Source: Geobacter sp. (GTDB lineage Bacteria > Desulfobacterota > Desulfuromonadia > Geobacterales > DSM-12255). From it: a DNA stretch of 6,549 nt. Below are positions 1-5,747 of the stretch, piece by piece (within the stretch, counting starts at the first letter, position 1; every line of letters starts with the position of its first letter). The notes below the pieces were generated by a model. It worked only from the letters and a program-made list of their open reading frames with translations, ran no database searches and was not told the origin of the DNA. A program made the translations under genes and the position numbers. The DNA lies in NCBI GenBank assembly GCA_012026855.1, contig VEOV01000027.1, forward strand, positions 1 through 6,549. The letters run 5' to 3'.

Positions 1-706
1 CCGGGCAGAGCAGGCGGACCGTCTGAAATCGGCCTTTCTCGCCACCATGTCCCATGAGCTGCGCACCCCGCTCACCTCCATCATCGGCTTTACCGGTATC
101 CTGCGGCAGGGGCTTGGGGGGCCGGTCAACGCCGAACAGACCAAACAGCTCAGCATGGTGCGGGACAGCGCCAATCACCTGCTGTCCCTGATCAGCGATA
201 TCCTGGATATCTCCAAGATCGAAGCCGGGCAGCTGACAGTGGCCACTGAACCGTTCAGCCTGGCAGAATCGGTATCCAAGGTTGTGCAGTCAGTGCGTCC
301 TCTGGCCGAAAAAAAGGGACTTGAGCTAACCCTGAACATTGCGCCCGACGTGGAAATGATCAGCAGCGATCCACGCCGGGCGGAGCAGGTGCTACTCAAC
401 CTGCTCAGCAATGCCATCAAGTTCACCGACCAGGGGTCGGTCTCGGTAGTCTGCCGCCGCGAAGCATCGGTCTACCGGATTACGGTGAGTGATACCGGCA
501 TCGGCATCAGCGAGGATGGCCTTGAGCAGCTTTTCAAGCCGTTTCACCAGATCGATACCGGCCTTAGCCGCAAGTTTGAAGGGACAGGCCTGGGGCTCTC
601 CATCTGTAAACGGCTGGTGGAACTGATGGGGGGGAGCATAGCAACCAGCAGCAGTCCGGGAAGAGGAAGTTGTTTCAGTTTTACCCTGCCCGCAGAAAGG
701 AGCTAG
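1..706 (+). CDS. Sensor histidine kinase, C-terminal HisKA-HATPase_c core (5' end outside window)
   Basis: This is the catalytic core of a class I histidine kinase, which autophosphorylates on histidine and passes the phosphate to a receiver aspartate. The reading frame is open from base 2, giving 15 codons before the ATG at 47. That ATG is the Met inside the conserved ATMSHELRTP H-box, so it is internal and not the start. Counting from that Met, one sees phospho-acceptor His3 in SHELRTP, the N-box around Asn118-Asn122 (LLNLLSNA), the G1 box DTGIG at 149-153, FKPF at 163-166 and the G2 box GTGLGL at 179-184. All ATP-binding boxes are intact, so the enzyme should be active. The sensor region lies beyond the left edge and cannot be judged. 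The stop (TAG 704-706) is 4 bases before the next ATG, implying translational coupling with the receiver gene. The core is about 66% identical, without gaps, to the kinase at 1119-2768. Confidence 0.95.
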   Translation, partial: RAEQADRLKSAFLATMSHELRTPLTSIIGFTGILRQGLGGPVNAEQTKQLSMVRDSANHLLSLISDILDISKIEAGQLTVATEPFSLAESVSKVVQSVRPLAEKKGLELTLNIAPDVEMISSDPRRAEQVLLNLLSNAIKFTDQGSVSVVCRREASVYRITVSDTGIGISEDGLEQLFKPFHQIDTGLSRKFEGTGLGLSICKRLVELMGGSIATSSSPGRGSCFSFTLPAERS

Positions 707-710
707 TCAG

Positions 711-1082
711 ATGGCACAGAGGATTCTTTATATCGAAGACAACGAGCAGAACCTTTATCTGGTGCGATTCATGCTGGAAAAGCATGGTTACGATGTGCAC
801 GAGGCGCGAGACGGCCGGGAAGGTATCGCTGCAGCGGCTACTATCAGGCCAGATCTGATCCTGCTGGATATCCAGCTGCCGTCAATGGATGGCTATGCTG
901 TAGCCCAGGCGCTTCGAGAAAATGCCGACCTGGCCGCCATTCCCATTGTAGCCGTTACTTCCTATGCAATGGCTGGCGATCGTGAAAAAGCGCTGGCGGC
1001 CGGGTGCAACGGCTATATCGAAAAGCCGATCAATCCGGATAATTTTCTACAGCAGGTTGAGCAGCATCTAGTGAAGCCCTGA
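711..1082 (+). CDS. Stand-alone response regulator receiver (REC-only, 123 aa)
   Basis: This is a single-domain receiver of about the length of CheY, DivK or Spo0F. The key residues are in place: acidic pair Glu9-Asp10 for Mg2+, phospho-acceptor Asp53 in LLDIQLPSMDG, switch Thr83 in AVTSYAM, and Lys105 in the EKP motif. Nothing follows the receiver fold, so there is no effector domain. The protein must act by binding a partner or by shuttling phosphate. AAAGGAG at 696-702 lies 8 bases before the ATG and overlaps the end of the upstream kinase gene, which supports this start and tight coupling. Its position directly behind one kinase and 36 bases before a paralogous one makes it a probable shared phosphate acceptor (inference). 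The family resembles the DivK-like receivers often encoded beside such kinases. The exact role is not shown by the sequence. Confidence 0.93.
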   Translation: MAQRILYIEDNEQNLYLVRFMLEKHGYDVHEARDGREGIAAAATIRPDLILLDIQLPSMDGYAVAQALRENADLAAIPIVAVTSYAMAGDREKALAAGCNGYIEKPINPDNFLQQVEQHLVKP

Positions 1083-1118
1083 AAAGCAGCCCACTACTCC
1101 GTGAGGAACTGATGGCAG

Positions 1119-2768
1119 ATGGTTAAAACGGTGCTTATCACAACTGTTGTCTACTTTTTATCTGCCAAACTGGGCCTGCTGCTGGCCTTTGCCCAGACCA
1201 ACGCCACCCCGGTCTGGCCTGCTGCCGGCATTGCCCTTGCCGTCTGCCTAACGTACGGGCAGCGGGTCTGGCCGGGCATCTTTCTGGGGGCTTTTCTTGC
1301 CAACCTGACCATGCTGCTGGGGAGCTTTTCCTGGACAGCTGCCGTTTTCCTGTCACTGGGCACTGCCGCCGGCAATACCCTGGAAGCGCTGATCGGCGCC
1401 GCCCTGATCACCCGTGCCGTGGAGGGCCGTCCCCCGCTTGACCGTACTCCTGACGCCGTCAGTTTTGTCCTGTTCGGCGCGCTGGCAAGCAGCATGACAG
1501 GGGCAACCATCGGCTCTACCGGCTTCTGCCTGCACAGCAGCGACTGGTCGCGGTTCGGTGGCATGTGGCTAACCTGGTGGCTGGGAGATGCCGTTGGGGC
1601 GATCATTTTTGCGCCGCTTCTGCTGACCTGGAACAAGCGCAGCCTTACCGGCTGGAGTGGCTGGAAAATCGGCGAAGCACTCATCCTCCTGACCCTGACG
1701 ATGTCTCTGGAAGCAGTTGTATTCGGCAAGAATCTCCCGCTGGAGTACCTGATCATCCCGCTTCTTCTCTGGACAGCATTCCGCTTCAGCCTGTTCGAGA
1801 CCGTTGTTGCCGTGCTGGTTGTCATGGTCTCCTTCCTGGCTTGGACCGTTGCCGGACATGGGCCCTTTGCGGGTGACAACCTTAACAAGGCGCTCCTCTT
1901 TCTCCAGTCGTTCCTCGCAGTAACATCGGTTACTACGCTGCTGGTTTCGGTTCTGACCACGGAACGGCGGCAGGCTGAAACAGAATTGCGGGAGCACCAG
2001 GCAGGGCTGGAGGCAGTTGTCCTCGAACGGACTGCCGAGCTGGCCAATGCAAGGGACCGGGCCGAGACGGCTGACCAGCTGAAATCGGCGTTTCTTGCCA
2101 CCATGTCCCACGAGCTGCGCACGCCGCTCAACTCCATCATCGGCTTCACCGGCATCCTCCAGCAGGGCCTGGTAGGGCCGGTCAACGAAGAGCAGGCCAA
2201 ACAGCTCGGCATGGTGCGCAACAGCGCCAATCACCTGCTTGCCTTGATCAGTGACGTGCTCGACATCTCCAAGATCGAATCAGGCCAGCTTACCGTGGTC
2301 TGTGAACAGTTCGATATCAGAAACTCGATCCGCAAGGTTGCCCTGTCGATCCGCCCCCTGTCGGAGAAGAAGGGGCTGGAGCTTGTGGAGGAGATTGACG
2401 ACAATGTCGGCCCCATGGTAAGCGACGGCCGCAGGGTGGAACAGATCCTTCTCAACCTGCTGAGCAATGCCGTCAAGTTCACCGAAAAGGGAACAGTCCG
2501 CATATCATGCCGTCGAGACGGAGAGGAGATCAACATCTGCGTCAGCGATACCGGCATCGGCATCAAGCAGGAGGATTTGACGACCATATTCAAGCCGTTC
2601 CGCCAGATTGACACCGGCCTGAATCGCAAATTCGAGGGGAGCGGCCTCGGCCTGTCCATCTGCTGGAAACTGGTGGAGATGCTTGGCGGACGTATCATGG
2701 TCGAGAGCAGACCCGGCATGGGAAGCAGTTTCCGCTTTACCCTGCCGGCGACAGGTGTTGGCAGGTGA
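1119..2768 (+). CDS. MASE1-domain membrane sensor histidine kinase (549 aa)
   Basis: This is a membrane-anchored sensor kinase. Residues 1 to about 280 are strongly hydrophobic, with roughly 8-10 candidate membrane segments. They carry motifs typical of the MASE1 sensor family: VWPAAGIAL near 32-40, WPGIFLGAFLANL at 51-63 and WWLGDAVGAIIFAPLLL at 153-169. The MASE1 ligand is not generally known. A charged helical linker (about 282-327, ERRQAETELREH onward) probably forms a signalling coiled coil. The HisKA domain follows, with His331 in SHELRTP, then HATPase_c with N-box Asn446/Asn450, DTGIG at 477-481, FKPF at 491-494 and GSGLGL at 507-512. No receiver is fused. The ATG at 1119 is preceded by GAGGA (1103-1107) at 11 bases, rather long spacing. 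An ATG at 1112 is in another frame and hits a stop at once. It sits 36 bases after the receiver gene, and its core is a paralog of the kinase at the left edge. Confidence 0.95.
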   Translation: MVKTVLITTVVYFLSAKLGLLLAFAQTNATPVWPAAGIALAVCLTYGQRVWPGIFLGAFLANLTMLLGSFSWTAAVFLSLGTAAGNTLEALIGAALITRAVEGRPPLDRTPDAVSFVLFGALASSMTGATIGSTGFCLHSSDWSRFGGMWLTWWLGDAVGAIIFAPLLLTWNKRSLTGWSGWKIGEALILLTLTMSLEAVVFGKNLPLEYLIIPLLLWTAFRFSLFETVVAVLVVMVSFLAWTVAGHGPFAGDNLNKALLFLQSFLAVTSVTTLLVSVLTTERRQAETELREHQAGLEAVVLERTAELANARDRAETADQLKSAFLATMSHELRTPLNSIIGFTGILQQGLVGPVNEEQAKQLGMVRNSANHLLALISDVLDISKIESGQLTVVCEQFDIRNSIRKVALSIRPLSEKKGLELVEEIDDNVGPMVSDGRRVEQILLNLLSNAVKFTEKGTVRISCRRDGEEINICVSDTGIGIKQEDLTTIFKPFRQIDTGLNRKFEGSGLGLSICWKLVEMLGGRIMVESRPGMGSSFRFTLPATGVGR

Positions 2769-2829
2769 GATTATCCTCACGCTGCCTGGCAGCAACTGAT
2801 TTAACGTCGTCTCCCTGATGCAGTTCGGG

Positions 2830-2835
2830 AAGGAG
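2830..2835 (+). promoter_or_regulatory. Shine-Dalgarno deciding the start of the hybrid kinase
   Basis: AAGGAG sits 9 bases before the ATG at 2845. It lies inside the nine-codon extension that would result from starting at the in-frame ATG at 2818, so it favours the shorter protein. The shorter N-terminus (MKQVLIVDDN) is also the normal first beta-strand of a receiver. Confidence 0.75.
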
Positions 2836-2844
2836 AACAGTGCC

Positions 2845-4887
2845 ATGAAGCAGGTATTGATTGTCGATGATAATATTGAAAACCGCTATTTTCTTGAAGT
2901 TCTCCTGCAGGGCAATGGCTTTGCGGTTACTTCTGCCGTTACCGGTGCCGACGCACTTGAAAAGGCGCTGCAGAGCCCACCTGTGCTGATCATCAGCGAC
3001 ATCCTGATGCCGGTAATGGATGGCTATAAACTCTGCCAGGAATGGCGGGCCAGCGAGCGGCGCAGAAACATTCCGTTCATTTTTTACACCGCAACGTTTG
3101 TCGACAGAAAGGATGAAGATCTGGCTGTGGGGCTGGGGGCGGACCGCTTTGTCATCAAGCCCCAGGAGCCTGAAGCACTGATGCAGATTATTCGCCAGGT
3201 GTTATCGGAATCAACGGCGGAGCCAAAGACAACCAGCGGAGAACCGGAAAATTCCGGACATCTCAAGGAGTACAGCGAGGTGCTGTTCCGCAAACTGGAA
3301 AAGAAAATGGCTGAGCTGGAGATTATGAACCAGGAGATGGGGGTCAGAGAGCAGCAGTTTCGCCAGTTCATCATGGAATGTCCGATGCCGATTGCCATCA
3401 GCAACTACTCCGGCGAAATCGAACTGGTCAACAGCCGGTTTGTCGAAACCCTGGGATACACGCTGCAGGACATGCCAAACATTGACAGGTGGTGGCAGCT
3501 CGCCTATCCCGATCCGGCCTATCGCGCCGAAGTTTCCGCGGCATGGCTGCCCGCGGTGGAAAAAGCAGTACGTCAGGGGGGGCCGATTCTGCCGGCCATT
3601 GCATCACCGTACCAGGTAACCGCCAAGGACGGCGCCGTTCACATCATGGAAATCAACGGTGCTCTGGTTGCCGACCGGCTGCTGGTGATCTTTAACGACA
3701 TTACCAAACGGAAGCAGGCTGAAGAGGAACGGGAAAAGCTGCAACTGCAGCTGAACCAGTCGCAAAAGATGGAAGCGCTCGGCCAGCTTGCAAGCGGAGT
3801 GGCCCACGATTTCAACAACATACTCTCGGTTATCATGGGGTACGCCGGCATCTTGAAGATGGGGACGAACCTGGAGCAACAGCAAGGGGAAAAAATCGAT
3901 CATAATATCGCCGCCGCCGAGAAAGCATCACAAATGACCAGAGGTCTGCTGACTTTCAGCCGCAAACAGGTGCTGACCCCGAAAACCGTCAATCTCAACG
4001 ACATTGTGCAACAGTTCCAGCACTTCCTGACGCGAATCATCGGTGAAGATATTCAGCTGAAGACGATCCAGAGGGAATTTGAACTGCTGGTGAGCGTTGA
4101 CACTGGCCAGATCGAGCAGGTTCTGGTCAATCTGGCCACCAATGCCCGTGACGCCATGCCCAATGGCGGCACGCTGACCATCGAGACCGGGGTTCAGGAG
4201 ATCGACGCCTGGTTCGCCCAAGCTCACGGTTATGATCATTCAGGCCAATATGCCGTCATTACGGTTTCAGACACGGGCTTCGGCATGAGTGAAGAGATCC
4301 GGAAAAAAATCTTCGAACCGTTCTTCACTACCAAGGAGATCGGTAAAGGCACTGGCCTCGGCATGGCCATAGTTTATGGGATCATCAAACAGCATAATGG
4401 CTTTATCAATCTCTACAGCGAACCGGACAAGGGGACCGTATTCCGGATTTACCTCCCGCTTGCCAGCCGCGATTCGCTCCAGGCTGCGGAACCTGTTGAA
4501 ACGGCTATGCCCAGGGGGGGAAACGAAACAATCCTCGTCGCAGAGGATGACCCGGATGTACGGGCCCTGGCGGCAACTGTCCTGACTGCGTTTGGCTACG
4601 AAGTTATTCCCGTGGAGAACGGTGTGGAAGCTGTCAATAAATTCATGGCCCTCCGGGAAAAGATAGACATGATCCTGATGGACATGATCATGCCGAAACA
4701 GAGCGGTTTTGCCGCTGCCCAAAAGATCAGGCAGGAGCAGCCCGATGCCAGGATTCTTTTCTCCAGCGGCTATACTGCTGCCTTCATCAATAACCGCGGC
4801 GTGGCAGAGGCTGACATGGAACTGATCATGAAGCCCTATCAACCAATGGAACTGCTGCGCAAGGTGCGGGAGATGCTGGATCGGTAG
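2845..4887 (+). CDS. Hybrid histidine kinase/response regulator, REC-PAS-HisKA-HATPase-REC (680 aa)
   Basis: This is a soluble two-receiver hybrid kinase; no signal peptide or membrane segment is seen. Domains in order are: receiver at about 1-120 (Asp8-Asp9, phospho-acceptor Asp52 in SDILMPVMDG, Thr82, Lys105); a charged helix at about 140-172; a PAS-like domain at about 172-290 ending in the usual NDITKRKQAE junction; HisKA with His321 in the variant H-box GVAHDFNNIL; HATPase_c (N-box Asn429/Asn433, DTGFG 476-480, FEPFFTTK 490-497, GTGLGM 502-507); and a C-terminal receiver at about 563-680 (Glu567-Asp568-Asp569, Asp613 in LMDMIMP, Ser641, Lys663). The HDFNN H-box is of the NtrB-like subtype, different from the HELRTP kinases upstream. 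I place the start at 2845 because AAGGAG (2830-2835) lies 9 bases before it. An in-frame ATG at 2818 would add nine residues but lies upstream of this site. The N-terminal receiver is a likely target of the upstream kinases (inference). Confidence 0.93.
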   Translation: MKQVLIVDDNIENRYFLEVLLQGNGFAVTSAVTGADALEKALQSPPVLIISDILMPVMDGYKLCQEWRASERRRNIPFIFYTATFVDRKDEDLAVGLGADRFVIKPQEPEALMQIIRQVLSESTAEPKTTSGEPENSGHLKEYSEVLFRKLEKKMAELEIMNQEMGVREQQFRQFIMECPMPIAISNYSGEIELVNSRFVETLGYTLQDMPNIDRWWQLAYPDPAYRAEVSAAWLPAVEKAVRQGGPILPAIASPYQVTAKDGAVHIMEINGALVADRLLVIFNDITKRKQAEEEREKLQLQLNQSQKMEALGQLASGVAHDFNNILSVIMGYAGILKMGTNLEQQQGEKIDHNIAAAEKASQMTRGLLTFSRKQVLTPKTVNLNDIVQQFQHFLTRIIGEDIQLKTIQREFELLVSVDTGQIEQVLVNLATNARDAMPNGGTLTIETGVQEIDAWFAQAHGYDHSGQYAVITVSDTGFGMSEEIRKKIFEPFFTTKEIGKGTGLGMAIVYGIIKQHNGFINLYSEPDKGTVFRIYLPLASRDSLQAAEPVETAMPRGGNETILVAEDDPDVRALAATVLTAFGYEVIPVENGVEAVNKFMALREKIDMILMDMIMPKQSGFAAAQKIRQEQPDARILFSSGYTAAFINNRGVAEADMELIMKPYQPMELLRKVREMLDR

Positions 4888-4909
4888 GCCATGCAGAGCA
4901 AAAGCGCTG

Positions 4910-4938
4910 TTGACCGCGCCCTCCGCCTCTGCTAAACT
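4910..4938 (+). promoter_or_regulatory. Candidate sigma70-type promoter for the outer-membrane protein gene
   Basis: TTGACC (4910-4915, five of six matches to the -35 consensus) is followed after exactly 17 bases by TAAACT (4933-4938, four of six matches to the -10 consensus). Transcription would start near 4945, giving a 5' leader of roughly 30 bases before the ATG at 4977. The location in the only gap between the kinase cluster and the exported-protein gene fits. The spacer is GC-rich, and no start site has been measured, so this remains a prediction from sequence. Confidence 0.55.
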
Positions 4939-4943
4939 CCGGC

Positions 4944-4961
4944 AAAATTTTTAAAAATTTT
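4944..4961. repeat. 18-bp perfect A/T-only palindrome in the leader of the outer-membrane protein gene
   Basis: The sequence is A4 T5 A5 T4 and equals its own reverse complement. It is conspicuous against GC-rich surroundings. It falls at or just after the predicted transcription start and ends one base before the AGGAGG ribosome site. Possible roles are an upstream AT-rich binding site for a nucleoid protein or regulator, easy DNA melting, or an unstructured leader that aids ribosome loading. The sequence alone does not choose among these. Confidence 0.6.
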
Positions 4962-4962
4962 C

Positions 4963-4968
4963 AGGAGG
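4963..4968 (+). promoter_or_regulatory. Strong Shine-Dalgarno of the outer-membrane protein gene
   Basis: AGGAGG is followed by GAA-rich sequence context and lies 8 bases before the ATG at 4977. It is the most consensus-like ribosome site in the window and suggests that this gene is highly translated compared with the signalling genes. Confidence 0.85.
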
Positions 4969-4976
4969 AAACCATT

Positions 4977-5699
4977 ATGAAAAAGAGCTTGTTATTATTG
5001 ACTGCCCTGCTTGCCATGACCGCAGCCAACGCATTTGCCTGGGACATTACAATTCCCGGCACATATGCCCAGGGCGAATTCAAGGATCTGACCAAAGAGC
5101 TGGGCTCGGCCATCGCCTACCGGAACCTGGCGCCTGCCGAACCGCTGGGCATCACCGGCTTCGATGTAGCTGCCCAGGTGTCGGCCATCAGCCTGGACAA
5201 CAATAGCGATTTCTGGAAAAAGGCTGCCCCAAATGCCCCGAGCTATGCAGCATACCCTTCCATCAGGGCGCGCAAAGGGCTCCCCTTCAGCATCGATGTC
5301 GGCGCCATGTACACCTATGTCCCCAGTACGGACATCAAGGTTTACGGCTTTGAAGTGAGCAAGGCAATTCTGGACGGTACCATGGCGCCCCCTGCTGTGG
5401 GCATTCGCGGCAGCTATACGAAGCTGACCGGCATAAGTGACCTCTCCCTGCAGACCGTCGGCTTTGATGCCTCCATCAGCAAAGGCTTCCTCTTCCTCAC
5501 CCCCTATGCCGGTGCCGGTATGGTCTGGATTGACGGCAAGTATGACGGCAACGCGGTAGCCCTGAAAAAAGAGAGCATGTGGCAGCCACGCGGCTTTGCC
5601 GGTCTGAAAGTCTCCCCGCTGCCGCTGGTCGGCATTACCGGTGAGGTGGAGTACGCCGCCCGCCCGATCTATTCCCTCAAACTCGGCCTGAGCTTCTAG
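4977..5699 (+). CDS. Exported protein, probable outer-membrane beta-barrel, family not recognised (240 aa)
   Basis: The N-terminus is a clear Sec signal peptide: MKKS, a Leu/Ala-rich core, then signal peptidase sites at Ala19 (ANA) or Ala21 (AFA). The mature part of about 220 residues alternates polar and hydrophobic or aromatic residues in short Gly-rich stretches. Examples are FSIDVGAMYTYV at 104-115, AVGIRGSYTKL at 140-150, FLFLTPYAGAGMVWI at 171-185 and the last strand YSLKLGLSF. The terminal Phe after alternating hydrophobics is the usual C-terminal signal for insertion by the BAM complex. The size would suit an 8- to 10-strand barrel. No cysteine or heme-binding motif is seen. I do not recognise the family, and transport or structural function cannot be assigned. 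It has its own predicted promoter and strong ribosome site, so it appears separate from the kinase operon. Confidence 0.85.
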   Translation: MKKSLLLLTALLAMTAANAFAWDITIPGTYAQGEFKDLTKELGSAIAYRNLAPAEPLGITGFDVAAQVSAISLDNNSDFWKKAAPNAPSYAAYPSIRARKGLPFSIDVGAMYTYVPSTDIKVYGFEVSKAILDGTMAPPAVGIRGSYTKLTGISDLSLQTVGFDASISKGFLFLTPYAGAGMVWIDGKYDGNAVALKKESMWQPRGFAGLKVSPLPLVGITGEVEYAARPIYSLKLGLSF

Positions 5700-5705
5700 C
5701 CCCCC

Positions 5706-5737
5706 TGCCGGAGCTGCCTGTCAGGGCAGCTCCGGCA
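5706..5737 (+). terminator. 13-bp GC-rich hairpin after the outer-membrane protein gene (no T-tract)
   Basis: A perfect 13-bp inverted repeat pairs 5706-5718 with 5725-5737 around a 6-base loop (5719-5724). The arms are TGCCGGAGCTGCC and its exact complement. It begins 7 bases after the stop of the barrel protein gene and ends 10 bases before the next ATG. No run of T follows on either strand, so it is not a classical intrinsic terminator. It could be a weak or factor-assisted terminator, a 3' end stabiliser, or a structure controlling expression of the downstream gene. Confidence 0.55.
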
Positions 5738-5747
5738 ATCCTGAGAT

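Noticed and set aside
1151..2230. Long open frame of 359 codons on the - strand opposite the MASE1 kinase
   Set aside because: Its product is Ser/Arg/Pro-rich without domain features, while the + strand carries clear membrane segments and kinase motifs.
2781..2793. Small inverted repeat GCTGC-CTG-GCAGC between the MASE1 kinase and the hybrid
   Set aside because: The stem is only 5 bp with a 3-base loop and no T-tract. It is too weak to call a terminator, and the genes are more likely co-transcribed.
2818..2844. Upstream in-frame ATG at 2818 as the start of the hybrid kinase
   Set aside because: The AAGGAG site lies downstream of it and is correctly spaced for the ATG at 2845. The extra nine residues do not belong to the receiver fold.
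711..3210. Recent duplication of the receiver as well as the kinase (stand-alone receiver versus N-terminal receiver of the hybrid)
   Set aside because: The two receivers share only the usual family positions and look no closer than ordinary receivers, unlike the two kinase cores.
4893..4932. Inverted repeat GCAGAG/CTCTGC as a terminator after the hybrid kinase
   Set aside because: Six pairs around a 28-base loop, with no T-tract directly after. The region is better explained as promoter sequence. No clear terminator for the kinase cluster is visible.
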